Shown: positions 41,337 through 51,103, numbered from the stretch's first letter. The stretch is 64,000 bases of DNA from Compostibacter hankyongensis (GCF_039541075.1 NZ_BAABFN010000001.1:682001-746000); one strand, 5' to 3'. Notes: generated by a model not told the origin, from the sequence alone. Numbers and translations are program-made.

Positions 41337-44105
41337 TCACACGACGATGTTGATCATACGCCCTTTTACGATGATCACCTTTTTCGGGGCCTTTCCATCC
41401 ATCCACTTCCGCACCACCTCGTGCTGCAGCACCTCCGATTCGATGGCTGCAGCGTCTGCGTCCGCCGGGAATACCATATCGGTCCGCGTTTTGCCGTTGA
41501 TGGCTACCGGGTATTTTACCGTGCTCTCCGCCAGGTATTTTTCCTCCGCTGCGGGATAGGCGGCATCCAGTACCGTGGTATCATGACCCAGCTGCTGCCA
41601 CAGCTCTTCGCAGATATGCGGGGCATAGGGCGTCAGCAGCACCAGCAGGGGCTCCAGCACGGCGCGGCTGTGACTATCCAGGGCGGTCAGCTCGTTTACA
41701 CAGATCATCAGCTGGCTGATGGCCGTGTTGTAAGAAAAGCGCTGCGTATCTTCCTCTACCTTGCGGATCGTTTTGTGCAATATGCGCAGGGCATCTTCGG
41801 AGGGCGGCTCGGCCGTTACGATCCATCCTTTTTGCTCATCCGCGAAAAGCCGCCACAGCTTTTTCAGGAAGCGATGCACACCTTCAATGCCTTTGCTGTC
41901 CCAGGGCTTGGACTGCTCTATGGGACCCAGGAACATCTCATACATGCGGAATGTATCCGCGCCGTATTTTTCCACGATATCATCGGGGTTGACCACGTTG
42001 TAATACCGTTTGCTCATCTTTTCCGCCTCGCTGCCGCACAGGTATCTGCCGTCTTCCAGTATGAAGGAGGCGTCGCGGTATTCGGGACGCCATTGGCGGA
42101 ATGCTTCGATATTGAGTTCCATGCCCTCTACCAGATTCACATCCACGTGCAGGGGATCGGTAAGGTATCCGTCTTTCAGACCGGCGCTGACAAAGCGGTT
42201 GCTGTCCCGCACGCGGTAGACCAGCCGGGAACTGCCCTGGATCATGCCCTGGTTGATCAGCTTTTTATAAGGCTCATCAAAGCCGAGATACCCGAGATCG
42301 TACAGCACCTTGGTCCAGAGCCGGGAATAGAGCAGGTGGCCCACCGCATGCTCGGTGCCGCCGACATATACATCCACCTGGTTCCAGTAGTCCGTTGCTG
42401 CGCGGGCGGCAAAGGCCTGGTCGTTGTGCGGGTCCATATACCGGAGGAAATACCAGCTGCTGCCTGCATAGCCGGGCATGGTATTGGTTTCGAGGTGGCG
42501 TGAGGTCCAGCTTTCCACATTGGCCAGGGGACCTTCGCCCTCCGGACCGGGACGGTATTTTTCCACGTGGGGCAGTTCCAGGGGCAGAGCGTTTTCATCC
42601 AGGGGAACGGCGACGCCGTTATCCCAGGTAATGGGGAAAGGCTCTCCCCAGTACCGCTGCCGGCTGAAGGCAGCGTCCCGCATTTTATAATTGACCTTAC
42701 GCCGGCCCTGGCCCGTATCTTCCAGCCTGCGGACCACCGCTGCTGCAGCGTCCCGCATGCGCATCCCGTCCAGGAAACCGCTGTTTTGCAAGATGGCGTC
42801 CTTGCTGGGATTCGCGGCTTCGCCGGTATAGGCTTCTCCGATGATATTGGTAACCGGGATATCGAAATGCTGCGCAAAGCGGTGATCCCGCTCGTCCCCG
42901 CAGGGCACCGCCATGATGGCTCCCGTGCCGTAGCCGGCCAGTACATATTCCGAGATCCAGACCGGTATCTTTTTACCGCTGAAGGGATGCAGGGCGTAGG
43001 CGCCCGTAAAGCAGCCGCTGATCTGCTTCTCGGCCTGCCGTTCCCGCTCGCTGCGGCTTTTTACATAATTCACATAGGCCTCCACATCAGGGCGCTGCTC
43101 CCGGGTGGTGATCGTATCCACCAAATCATGTTCGGGAGCCAGCACCATAAAATCCACCCCGAAGAGGGTGTCCGGGCGCGTGGTGTAAACATCCAGATAC
43201 GGCTGTGCTGCGCCTGCTGCAGAAGGAACGTCCAGGGCAAAGCGGATCTCGGCGCCTTCGGACCTGCCGATCCAGTTGGCCTGCATGTCCTTCATGGCTT
43301 CGCTGTAGTCCACACGGGTCAGCCCTTCCAGGAGCCGGTCTGCATATTCGGTGATGCGCAGGTACCACTGCCGCAGCTGCTTCCTCACTACGGGAAAGCC
43401 GCCCCGCTCGCTTACCCCGTTCACCACCTCGTCGTTGGCCAGCACGGTACCCAGCGCCTCGCACCAGTTGACCTCCCCGTAGCCGCAGTACGCGAGCCGG
43501 TAGTGCATGAGTATCTCCTGCTGCTTTTGGGTGTCATACCCTTGCCACGCTGCTGCAGAAAACATCAGACTGCTATCGCCCGGACATTCGTGCCGGATAT
43601 TTCCTTCCTGCTCGAAGAGGCTGACCAGCGCGGGAATGCGTTCCGCCTGCTGCCGCTCCCGGTTGAACCAGCTGTTGAAAAGCTGCAGGAATATCCACTG
43701 CGTCCATTTATAAAAGGAGGGATCGGAGGTGCGTACCTCCCGGCTCCAGTCGAAGCAGAAGCCGATGTTATCCAGCTGCTCCCGGTAGCGACGGATGTTT
43801 TGTTCGGTAGTCACCGCCGGGTGCTGACCCGTATCGAGGGCATAGAGCTCGGCCGGCAGCCCGAATGCGTCGTATCCCATGGGATGCAGCACATGGAACC
43901 CTTTTAACCTTTTATAACGGGCATAGATATCCGAAGCGATATATCCCAGGGGATGGCCTACATGAAGACCGGCCCCCGAAGGATAAGGGAACATGTCCAG
44001 TACATAGCATTTGGGCTTTTCCGTATCGTTGCTGACACGGTAGGTGCCCTTTTCCCGCCACTGCTGCTGCCATTTTTTTTCGATTGCTCTGAAGCGGTAT
44101 TCCAT
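41337..44105 (-). CDS. leuS: Leucyl-tRNA synthetase
   Basis: 922 residues; charges tRNA-Leu with leucine in the cytoplasm. Class I signatures: 'FPYPSGAGLHVGHPLGYIAS' with the HIGH-type HVGH near residue 50, and 'EKMSKRYYN' as the KMSKS loop. The editing domain lies between them ('TTRPDTLFGVDFMVLAPEH'), and an anticodon-binding helical domain follows. The frame stays open 59 codons further up to 44282, but that stretch is not LeuS-like, so ATG 44105 is preferred. Divergent from ftsX. Confidence 0.96.
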   Translation of the reverse strand: MEYRFRAIEKKWQQQWREKGTYRVSNDTEKPKCYVLDMFPYPSGAGLHVGHPLGYIASDIYARYKRLKGFHVLHPMGYDAFGLPAELYALDTGQHPAVTTEQNIRRYREQLDNIGFCFDWSREVRTSDPSFYKWTQWIFLQLFNSWFNRERQQAERIPALVSLFEQEGNIRHECPGDSSLMFSAAAWQGYDTQKQQEILMHYRLAYCGYGEVNWCEALGTVLANDEVVNGVSERGGFPVVRKQLRQWYLRITEYADRLLEGLTRVDYSEAMKDMQANWIGRSEGAEIRFALDVPSAAGAAQPYLDVYTTRPDTLFGVDFMVLAPEHDLVDTITTREQRPDVEAYVNYVKSRSERERQAEKQISGCFTGAYALHPFSGKKIPVWISEYVLAGYGTGAIMAVPCGDERDHRFAQHFDIPVTNIIGEAYTGEAANPSKDAILQNSGFLDGMRMRDAAAAVVRRLEDTGQGRRKVNYKMRDAAFSRQRYWGEPFPITWDNGVAVPLDENALPLELPHVEKYRPGPEGEGPLANVESWTSRHLETNTMPGYAGSSWYFLRYMDPHNDQAFAARAATDYWNQVDVYVGGTEHAVGHLLYSRLWTKVLYDLGYLGFDEPYKKLINQGMIQGSSRLVYRVRDSNRFVSAGLKDGYLTDPLHVDVNLVEGMELNIEAFRQWRPEYRDASFILEDGRYLCGSEAEKMSKRYYNVVNPDDIVEKYGADTFRMYEMFLGPIEQSKPWDSKGIEGVHRFLKKLWRLFADEQKGWIVTAEPPSEDALRILHKTIRKVEEDTQRFSYNTAISQLMICVNELTALDSHSRAVLEPLLVLLTPYAPHICEELWQQLGHDTTVLDAAYPAAEEKYLAESTVKYPVAINGKTRTDMVFPADADAAAIESEVLQHEVVRKWMDGKAPKKVIIVKGRMINIVV

Positions 44106-44331
44106 AGCTGATGATTGGTCTTTGTAGCTGCCCGTTTTTCCGGAAAGGCGTGAGTGGATTGTACTCACTTTGGCATCCCGGCAGCTGTAGCGCGCCTTCC
44201 CGTCTGGCCGGGCCCCAGCAGGCAGGGCGCCGGCCGAGGCCCGGTAAAATAAAATAGTTAAAATTTCGTTTATAAGCGGCAAAATTAAGCCAAACCGTCA
44301 ATTTTTTATACTTTCGCTCACAAACCCGGTC

Positions 44332-45204
44332 ATGGCACAAGTTGGAAAATCTTCTGCAAAAAGGTCCAAGCCGTCCTATGTGATGTCAGTCATAGGCGTG
44401 GCGCTGGTGCTTTTTCTGCTGGGAACGCTGGGGCTGATCGTGATCCATGCCCAGAAGCTGAGCACCTATTTCCGGGAAAATATCGAGATACAGGTCATCC
44501 TGCGCGATGATGTGAACGACAAGACCGCCCAAGCCCTGAAAGATACGCTGGCTACGCGCCCTTTTGTGAAATCTGTCGAATATGTAAGCAAGGATATGGC
44601 GGCCGAAAGGTTTAAAAAGGATTTTGGAGAGGACTTCATTGCCCTGCTGAAATCGAACCCCCTGTACGCCAGCATCAACTTCAAGGCCAATGCACGATAT
44701 GTGAATCCGGATAGCCTGAAGGTGGTGGAAGACCGCTTGCTCGAAAACAGCAATGTCCGGGAGGTCTATTATCAGCGCGCCCTGGTCAGCAAGCTGAGCG
44801 ATAATGTCCGGAAGATCGGGGTCGTCATTCTGGGTATCAGCATCATCCTGTCCATCGTGGTGATTGTATTGATCGACAATACCATTCGGCTGGCCATGTT
44901 CAGCAACCGCTTCCTGATCAAGACCATGCAGATGGTGGGCGCCACGCGGGGATTTATAGCCCGGCCTTTCGACCTGCGCAGCATCGTGAACGGCCTGATC
45001 AGCGCCGTGCTGGCTATCATCGGTATCTGCATCATCATGTATTACGCCCAGAAGGAATTGCCCGAGATCAGTGCTATGCGCGACTATACGCTGGTGGGAT
45101 TTCTTTTTGCAGGCCTCATTCTGATCGGCATCTGTATTTCATTGTTCAGCACGCACCGTTCGGTGATGAAATATCTCCGGCTGAAGCTGGACGACCTGTA
45201 TTAA
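44332..45204 (+). CDS. ftsX: Cell division protein FtsX
   Basis: 290 residues. Inner membrane permease-like partner of FtsE that activates peptidoglycan hydrolases at the septum. Topology: N-terminal helix ('VIGVALVLFLLGTLGLIVIH', about 19-40), a periplasmic domain ('NIEIQVILRDDVNDKTAQAL', 'YVSKDMAAERFKKDFG') and three C-terminal helices, with 'RLAMFSNRFLIKTMQMVGAT' between. The ftsE gene is not adjacent. It is followed by DUF3098 and uppP, a conserved Bacteroidota cluster. Confidence 0.92.
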   Translation: MAQVGKSSAKRSKPSYVMSVIGVALVLFLLGTLGLIVIHAQKLSTYFRENIEIQVILRDDVNDKTAQALKDTLATRPFVKSVEYVSKDMAAERFKKDFGEDFIALLKSNPLYASINFKANARYVNPDSLKVVEDRLLENSNVREVYYQRALVSKLSDNVRKIGVVILGISIILSIVVIVLIDNTIRLAMFSNRFLIKTMQMVGATRGFIARPFDLRSIVNGLISAVLAIIGICIIMYYAQKELPEISAMRDYTLVGFLFAGLILIGICISLFSTHRSVMKYLRLKLDDLY

Positions 45205-45214
45205 AATAAAAAGC

Positions 45215-45541
45215 ATGGCAAACACTACGGACAGAATCCATAAAAAGGGAGGGAGCGCTTCGCAAAAGAGCCTGTCTACCTCCCAGCGTACTCTCTTTCT
45301 TTTTGGCCGGGAAAATTTTATCATCATGCTGGCCGGTCTGGCGGTGCTGGTGATCGGATACCTGCTGATGGTCGGAGGCGGCAGCCCGGACCCTACCAAA
45401 TTTGATGCAAAGGAAGTATACAGTTTCCGCAGGATCACCCTGGCCCCCATCGTGCTGGTGCTCGGGCTGCTGATCGAAATCTATGCCATCATGAAAAAAC
45501 CCAGGCAGGGGGAACCCGGCGAAGGCAGTCAGCAGCAATAA
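45215..45541 (+). CDS. DUF3098 membrane protein
   Basis: 108 residues. Two transmembrane helices ('FIIMLAGLAVLVIGYLLMVG', about 35-54, and 'ITLAPIVLVLGLLIEIYAIM', about 74-93) flank the conserved 'SPDPTKFDAKEVYSFRR'. DUF3098 is found almost only between ftsX and uppP in Bacteroidota. Function unknown; the position suggests a cell-envelope role. Spacings of 10 and 6 nt indicate one operon. Confidence 0.9.
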   Translation: MANTTDRIHKKGGSASQKSLSTSQRTLFLFGRENFIIMLAGLAVLVIGYLLMVGGGSPDPTKFDAKEVYSFRRITLAPIVLVLGLLIEIYAIMKKPRQGEPGEGSQQQ

Positions 45542-45547
45542 GGTGGT

Positions 45548-46345
45548 ATGGATATTATACAGGCGGTTATTTTAGCCATTATCGAAGGTATTACGGAATT
45601 TCTCCCCATCTCTTCCACGGGCCATCTGATCATCGGTAGCTCCTGGATGGGCATCGAGCGGCAGGACTTTACCAAACTCTTTGAAGTAGCGATACAGCTG
45701 GGCGCTATCCTCGCTGTGGTGGTGCTTTACTGGAGGCGGTTTTTTGACCGGAACCGGCTTAACTTCTATATAAAGCTGATCATCGCGGTGATACCGGCGC
45801 TGATCGTCGGCTATCTGTTTGCCGACCGGATAGACCAGCTCCTCGAGAGCCCGGTAACTGTAGGGGCTACCCTGCTGTTGGGCGGCATTGTGCTGTTGTT
45901 TGTGGACAACTGGTTTAAGCAGCCTGTCGTCAGGGAGGAGCAGCAGCTGGACATCTTTAAGGCGCTGCGGATCGGTTTCTGGCAGTGCATTGCCATGATC
46001 CCCGGCGTGAGCCGCAGCGCAGCCACCATCATCGGGGGAATGCAGCAAAAGCTGACCCGCTCCTTTGCCGCGGAATTTTCTTTTTTCCTGGCCGTGCCCA
46101 CCATGGTGGCCGCTACGGGTTATAAGCTGCTAAAGGCCTGGAAGACTACGCCGGAGATATTGACGGACCGGCACAACCTGCTGTTGCTGGTCGTGGGCAA
46201 TGCCGTCGCTTTTGTAGTGGCTATGATTGCGATCCGTACTTTTATTACTTACCTCCAGAAACACGGCTTCCGGATGTTCGGCTATTACCGCATCCTGGTA
46301 GGGATCGTGATCCTCATTATGGTATGGAAAGGTATGCTGGTCTAA
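45548..46345 (+). CDS. uppP: Undecaprenyl-diphosphatase
   Basis: 265 residues. Integral membrane enzyme recycling undecaprenyl pyrophosphate to the monophosphate lipid carrier used for peptidoglycan and polysaccharide synthesis; it also gives bacitracin tolerance. Both catalytic motifs are present: 'EGITEFLPISSTGHL' (residues 14-28) and 'PGVSRSAATIIGGM'. About eight helices, normal length. The stop codon is 2 nt from the convergent alanine dehydrogenase stop. Confidence 0.95.
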   Translation: MDIIQAVILAIIEGITEFLPISSTGHLIIGSSWMGIERQDFTKLFEVAIQLGAILAVVVLYWRRFFDRNRLNFYIKLIIAVIPALIVGYLFADRIDQLLESPVTVGATLLLGGIVLLFVDNWFKQPVVREEQQLDIFKALRIGFWQCIAMIPGVSRSAATIIGGMQQKLTRSFAAEFSFFLAVPTMVAATGYKLLKAWKTTPEILTDRHNLLLLVVGNAVAFVVAMIAIRTFITYLQKHGFRMFGYYRILVGIVILIMVWKGMLV

Positions 46346-46347
46346 CC

Positions 46348-47565
46348 TCATCCTTTTACAGCCAGCAGCAGCTCCAGATCGGTATATTTCAGCTTGAAAC
46401 GCTGGCTGAGGTAGAAGTTGGTGAGGGCGCCCTTGTACAGGTAAATACCGTGCCGCACACCCTGTTTTCTCCAGATCAGGTTATCGAATCCCCCGTCCAG
46501 CGCCGTGTCGAGGATCAGGGGCATCAGCACATTGCTGATGGCCTGGGATGCCGTTCTTGAAAATCCCGAGGGGATATTGGGCACGCAGTAGTGGATGACG
46601 TCGTATTTCTTAAAAACGGGATGTTCGTGAGAGGTAACCTCTGAGGTTTCGAAACATCCGCCCCGGTCGATGCTGACATCTACGATCACCGAGCCCGCCT
46701 TCATCTGGCTGACCATCTGCTCGCTCACCACTACAGGAGTCCGGCCGGTCTGGGAAGAGAGCGCTCCGACCGCGATATCTGCGTTTTTCAATTGTTCTGC
46801 CAGCACTTTCGGCGCAATGACAGAGGTATACAGACGTACGCCTATGTTATTCTGAAGACGTTTCAGCTTATACAGGTTGTTGTCGAATACCTTTACGTTG
46901 GCCCCCAGCGCCTGTGCTGTGCGGGCTACGAACTCTCCGACCACTCCGGCGCCAATGATGATCACCTTGGCCGGGGGAACGCCCGATATGCCGCCGAGCA
47001 GCACGCCTTTTCCCTTATTGGCATTTCCCAGGTACTGTCCGGCGATCAGCATAACAGCGCAACCTGCGATCTCGCTCATGGAACGTACGATCGGGAAAGT
47101 GCCGGCGTCGTCCCGCAGTCCTTCAAAGCTGAGGGCAGTAATACGTTTGGACATCATCCGCTGTAGCTGGGCCGGCTTCAGCACAGACAGGTGGATGGGG
47201 GAGATAACGATCTGGCCGGGCTGCAGCAGGTCGATCTCTTCATCGCTTACCGGAGCCGATTTGATGATCATGTCCGCCTTGTACAGCTCCTTCCTGTCAT
47301 AGGCGATCTCTGCCCCGGCTTCCGAATAATCCGTATCGTAAAAATGAGATCCTTCGCCGGCTTTCTGCTCTACCATTACCCGGTGTCCGTTGCTCACCAG
47401 CACGCTCACCGCTTCGGGCGTCAGGGCAATCCGGTTTTCCTGGAAAGAGGTTTCGCGCGGAATGGAAATAAAAAGACGCGGATGTTTTTCCCGTACATCC
47501 AGCTTTTCTGCCATCGGCACATAAGCAAAAGACGGAGTGATCATTGGTGGATAAGTAGGTTCCAT
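46348..47565 (-). CDS. ald: Alanine dehydrogenase
   Basis: 405 residues; NAD-dependent interconversion of alanine and pyruvate plus ammonia. The N-terminal AlaDh/PNT domain ('SIPRETSFQENRIALTPEAV', 'QKAGEGSHFYDTDYSEAGAE') precedes the Rossmann domain with 'KVIIIGAGVVGEFVARTAQA'. The C-terminal part has 'GSVIVDVSIDRGGCFETSEV' and 'VPNIPSGFSRTASQAISNVL'. The open frame continues 76 codons further upstream, through the end of tsaE in another frame, but ATG 47565 gives the expected protein. Bacteroidota forms are longer at the N-terminus than the 370-residue type; a few NAD(P) transhydrogenase alpha subunits look similar. Confidence 0.9.
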   Translation of the reverse strand: MEPTYPPMITPSFAYVPMAEKLDVREKHPRLFISIPRETSFQENRIALTPEAVSVLVSNGHRVMVEQKAGEGSHFYDTDYSEAGAEIAYDRKELYKADMIIKSAPVSDEEIDLLQPGQIVISPIHLSVLKPAQLQRMMSKRITALSFEGLRDDAGTFPIVRSMSEIAGCAVMLIAGQYLGNANKGKGVLLGGISGVPPAKVIIIGAGVVGEFVARTAQALGANVKVFDNNLYKLKRLQNNIGVRLYTSVIAPKVLAEQLKNADIAVGALSSQTGRTPVVVSEQMVSQMKAGSVIVDVSIDRGGCFETSEVTSHEHPVFKKYDVIHYCVPNIPSGFSRTASQAISNVLMPLILDTALDGGFDNLIWRKQGVRHGIYLYKGALTNFYLSQRFKLKYTDLELLLAVKG

Positions 47566-47636
47566 GGCTTCATCGGCACGCTCATCAGCTTTTCCCAAAG
47601 ATAGTGAAAAGCAGGATAATTTGCCGGCGGGAACTT

Positions 47637-48086
47637 TCAGCGGCCCGTTTTCCCGGCCGTAAGACGGGTTGTACGCAATAGCCTCCGCTGGTCCGGCAGC
47701 ACGGAGAGGCTTACCGCTACGGTATCGTCGGGCAGGAGCGCAGCGGCATGCTCGGGCCATTCCACCAGGCAGATGCTGCCGCTGTAAAGACAATCCTCCA
47801 CGCCGGCCTGTATGGCTTCCGCCTCATCCCTGAGCCGGTACAGGTCCATGTGATAAAGCCGGCGGGCTTCCCCTCCGGTCTCGGTGTAACCATATTCATT
47901 GATCAGGGAAAAGGTAGGGCTGGAAGTAGCGTCTTCCACGTTTTTGATCCGGCAGAGGGCTTTGATAAAGGTGGTTTTTCCCGCGCCCATAGGACCGTAA
48001 AAAGCAAAGACCCGTGCATCGGGATGCTGCTGCCAGAGTTCCCGGGCGGCCGCGGGAAGGCCTTCCAGGTCAAAAGTGATTTCCAT
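47637..48086 (-). CDS. tsaE: tRNA t6A biosynthesis ATPase TsaE
   Basis: 149 residues. P-loop ATPase needed, with TsaB, TsaC and TsaD, to form N6-threonylcarbamoyladenosine at position 37 of ANN-decoding tRNAs. Walker A 'GPMGAGKT' is at 31-38, followed by 'TSSPTFSLINEY' and 'LYHMDLYRL', the family signature, then 'CLVEWPE'. Upstream of ald on the same strand (71 nt gap) and divergent from recQ. Confidence 0.94.
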   Translation of the reverse strand: MEITFDLEGLPAAARELWQQHPDARVFAFYGPMGAGKTTFIKALCRIKNVEDATSSPTFSLINEYGYTETGGEARRLYHMDLYRLRDEAEAIQAGVEDCLYSGSICLVEWPEHAAALLPDDTVAVSLSVLPDQRRLLRTTRLTAGKTGR

Positions 48087-48149
48087 GTCCGCAAAAATAA
48101 TCTTTTTGGACGGCCCGGGAGCCTGTGCGGATTTGTTATCTTGCAGGCC

Positions 48150-50054
48150 GTGTCCGCGCCACTGACCATACTAAAAAAATACTGGGGCTATACCGCCTTC
48201 CGCCCCTTACAGGAAGAGATTATACGGTCGGTGCTGAACAGGCAGGATACGCTGGCGCTGATGCCGACGGGCGGGGGCAAGTCGGTTTGCTTCCAGGTGC
48301 CGGCCCTCCTGACCGAAGGCATCTGCCTGGTGGTGACCCCCCTTATTTCGCTGATGAAAGACCAGGTGGAGCGGCTGAAGAAGCAGGGCGTCCCCGCCCT
48401 GTCCGTGCACTCGGGCATGCCCTATGCGGAAGTGGAAAAAAGCCTGCGGAATGCCGCAGAAGGAGCCTTTAAGTTTTTATACCTTTCTCCGGAACGGATA
48501 CAGACCTCCCTTTTCGAAAGATATGTGGCCGAGCTGCCGGTAAACCTGATTACGGTGGATGAGGCCCACTGCATTTCCCAGTGGGGATATGATTTCCGCC
48601 CGGCTTACCTGCAGATTTCCGCGTTGAGAAAGGCCCATCCGGAAACGCCCGTCCTGGCGCTAACAGCAACGGCTACACGTATGGTACGGGCGGATATCTG
48701 TGAAAAGCTCGCTCTTCGCTCTCCCGCCGTCCTGGCCCGGAGCTTTGTGCGGGAGAACATTGCTTATTCGGTATGTGCTGAAGAAAGCAAGATCAACAAA
48801 ACGATGGCCGTGTTGAAGGCGGAGACCGGTTGCGCTATCGTATTTTGCGGCACCCGCAGGCGTACCGCCGCAGTGGCGGGACGGCTCCGCGAAGCGGGAT
48901 TGCCGGCGGAGTTTTACCACGCCGGGCTGGGATCGGAAGAAAGAGCCCGCAAGCAGGAAGACTGGATGCAGGGCAGGGTGCGCATCATGTGTTGTACCAA
49001 TGCCTTTGGTATGGGACTGGACAAGGCCGATGTACGGACCGTTATTCATTATGATGCTCCGGACAGCCTGGAAGCATACTATCAGGAGACGGGCCGCGCC
49101 GGCCGCGATGGACTGCCTTCGGCTGCCATCCTGCTGTACCGGCCTTCCGATATCACAGAGCTGCAGCGGCGTCCCGAGATAAAATATCCTCCCATGGCCG
49201 TCATCCGGAAGGTGTACGCCGCCATGGTCAACTTTCTGCAGCTGCCTGCGGGCACAGGCGGAGGGCGGTATTTTGATTTTGATGTGATGGAGTTTTCGAG
49301 AAGGTTTTCCGTCCCCCTGCTGCTGGCCTATAATACGCTGAAGATCCTTGAGCAGGAAGGTATTCTGGCGCTCAGCGAAAATATCTTTCTGCCTTCGAGG
49401 GTATGCTTTACCGCCGGAAGAGCTTCCCTGCAACAGTTTGAACGCGACTACCCGGCCCTGGCTCCCCTTGTAAAAGGATTGCTCCGTACCTACGAGGGTA
49501 TATTGGACAACCCTGTACCGGTGAGCGAACGGCAGCTCGGGCGGTTGCTGCGCCGGCGGCCCGCGCAGATCGAAGGCGAGCTGCAGCGGTTGCAGGCGTA
49601 TGGACTGCTGGATTATGAGCCCTGTAAGGACAGTCCCCAGTTGTTTTTCCCGTACGACCGTGCCGCGGCGGCAGACCTGCAGCTGGATATGAAGCGCATC
49701 CTCGAAAAGAAGAAAAGCTATGCGGCCCGGATACAGTCGGTCTGCGATTATATACAGGACAACAGCGTCTGCCGCAGCCGGCAGCTGGTAATTTATTTCG
49801 ACGAACACACGGCGCCTGACTGCGGCATCTGCGATGTCTGCCGGGCAAGGCAGCGGGCCGGAGCCCCGAGTCCGCGGTTTGAAGAGGCCTGGCCGGCCAT
49901 CCGGGCGCAGCTTTCCCGTCGGCCCCTGTCGCCCGGACAGCTGGAGGAGTCATTGCCGGAATATCCTGCGGCCCGGATACAGGAAATCCTGCGGTTTCTG
50001 CAGGATGAGGGCAGGATCATTCCGGATGAGGAAGGGCGGCTGCATGTGGGATAG
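48150..50054 (+). CDS. recQ: RecQ-family ATP-dependent DNA helicase
   Basis: 634 residues; 3'-5' DNA helicase in recombination and fork repair. Start: GTG 48150 gives 'MSAPLTILKKYWGYTAFRPL', the normal RecQ beginning; TTG 48141 is also possible. Walker A 'MPTGGGKS' at 38-45, 'VDEAHCISQWGYDFR', motif VI 'YYQETGRAGRDG'. The RecQ zinc domain has Cys residues in 'QSVCDYIQDNSVCR' and 'PDCGICDVC'. There is no HRDC domain. The C-terminal 100 residues are winged-helix-like ('FEEAWPAIRAQLSRRPLSPG'). Confidence 0.92.
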   Translation: MSAPLTILKKYWGYTAFRPLQEEIIRSVLNRQDTLALMPTGGGKSVCFQVPALLTEGICLVVTPLISLMKDQVERLKKQGVPALSVHSGMPYAEVEKSLRNAAEGAFKFLYLSPERIQTSLFERYVAELPVNLITVDEAHCISQWGYDFRPAYLQISALRKAHPETPVLALTATATRMVRADICEKLALRSPAVLARSFVRENIAYSVCAEESKINKTMAVLKAETGCAIVFCGTRRRTAAVAGRLREAGLPAEFYHAGLGSEERARKQEDWMQGRVRIMCCTNAFGMGLDKADVRTVIHYDAPDSLEAYYQETGRAGRDGLPSAAILLYRPSDITELQRRPEIKYPPMAVIRKVYAAMVNFLQLPAGTGGGRYFDFDVMEFSRRFSVPLLLAYNTLKILEQEGILALSENIFLPSRVCFTAGRASLQQFERDYPALAPLVKGLLRTYEGILDNPVPVSERQLGRLLRRRPAQIEGELQRLQAYGLLDYEPCKDSPQLFFPYDRAAAADLQLDMKRILEKKKSYAARIQSVCDYIQDNSVCRSRQLVIYFDEHTAPDCGICDVCRARQRAGAPSPRFEEAWPAIRAQLSRRPLSPGQLEESLPEYPAARIQEILRFLQDEGRIIPDEEGRLHVG

Positions 50055-50099
50055 GAGCGGGTGCCGGGCAAAAGCTGCCGGCACGCCGCCGGTTATCCG

Positions 50100-50561
50100 T
50101 CACTTGTTTTTGAGATTAATCGAAATATTGCCGTCTTCCAGCCCTTCCAGGTTCTGTTCGGTAAAGATGTCCTTTGAGGTCTGTTCCATCAGCTTGAGCA
50201 GATCTTCGGTAGCGCCGGTATGGTCTACGATGATGGTGGAGGTAGCTGCATTGAATTTCATTTTGGTATCCGTTACACCTTCGCAGGCCTGAATATTCCC
50301 GTTGAGCTTCTTCAGGGTCGGGAAGTCGATCCCGCTGATGTGAACCGTGGTTTGGGATCCTGTCTTTTCGCCTGCCTTATCTTTCTTCTTTTTCAGCAGG
50401 TTGAAGACCTTGCCGCTGGTGCCCCCGGCCCGCTCGGCTGTATTGGAGGCGCGGTCCACCTTGTTCAGCGCGTTGTCTACCTTGTCGAGCAATCCCTGCG
50501 CCTTTGAAGAAGTAATGCCGAACAGGGCGATAGCCAGACAGGAAATGATCAGCTTTTTCAT
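50100..50561 (-). CDS. Small secreted protein with HMA-like fold, unknown function
   Basis: 153 residues. The signal peptide is 'ALFGITSSKAQ'. A basic, helical middle ('NLLKKKKDKAGEKTG') is followed by about 70 residues patterned like a heavy-metal-associated ferredoxin-like domain: 'TTVHISGIDFPTLKKL', 'GVTDTKMKFNAATSTIIVDH', 'TEDLLKLMEQ'. The metal-binding CxxC is absent, so metal transport is unlikely. I recognise no named family. Same strand as the lipoprotein upstream (50618-51103). Confidence 0.6.
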   Translation of the reverse strand: MKKLIISCLAIALFGITSSKAQGLLDKVDNALNKVDRASNTAERAGGTSGKVFNLLKKKKDKAGEKTGSQTTVHISGIDFPTLKKLNGNIQACEGVTDTKMKFNAATSTIIVDHTGATEDLLKLMEQTSKDIFTEQNLEGLEDGNISINLKNK

Positions 50562-50617
50562 ATCATGTCGTTTTTTATGATAAAAATGAGTAGGACATCC
50601 GCGCAGATTGCAGGTGT

Positions 50618-51103
50618 TTAATAATCGAAAGCATGTGTATAATCTTTGCCTTCCTGAACGGTAACATCCTTGTCGTCAGTAATTACTTTGCCGTTGATTT
50701 CTGCTTTGAAGCTTACTTTATAAGGTTGACCGAAGTTGAAGCACTGAATGGTGGCCTTAACTACATCCAGTGATCTTACGGATTCAATTACATAAGTTTT
50801 TGTGCTTCCGGTAAAATTATTTTCATCCAGCGAGACACCCTGTTCGTTGTTCTGGGTAGCCCCGTTCAGTTTCCATAAGGTTTTATCGTTATTATTGGTA
50901 ACACCGACAAATACGAAGCTCATAGAGACATCATCCGGATTGATATCCCCTTGTATGGTGACGGTGAACTTGGCCGTCTTTCCATCGGGCGTTTCGGGCT
51001 TGTCCTTGTCTTTGCTGCAGGAGGCAAGCAGGCCGATGGCCGCGATACAACATAAGGCGATAAGGCTTTTCAGGGAAAGGGTTTTAAGGAATGTTGTTCT
51101 CAT
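50618..51103 (-). CDS. Hypothetical lipoprotein, Ig-like
   Basis: 161 residues from ATG 51103; a TTG at 51142 would add 13. Lipobox 'IGLLASC' is followed by an acidic-basic 'SKDKDKPETPDGK' that resembles a surface-export signal. The rest is mostly beta ('AKFTVTIQGDINPDDVSMSF', 'KVSFKAEINGKVITDDKDVT'), compatible with an immunoglobulin-like sandwich. The family is unknown. It lies next to the small secreted protein on the same strand. Confidence 0.65.
   Translation of the reverse strand: MRTTFLKTLSLKSLIALCCIAAIGLLASCSKDKDKPETPDGKTAKFTVTIQGDINPDDVSMSFVFVGVTNNNDKTLWKLNGATQNNEQGVSLDENNFTGSTKTYVIESVRSLDVVKATIQCFNFGQPYKVSFKAEINGKVITDDKDVTVQEGKDYTHAFDY

Noticed and set aside
44106..44331. T-box or other leader riboswitch in front of leuS
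   Set aside because: A small GTGAGT/ACTCAC hairpin is present, but there is no T-box consensus or terminator/antiterminator pair, and Bacteroidota rarely use T-boxes.
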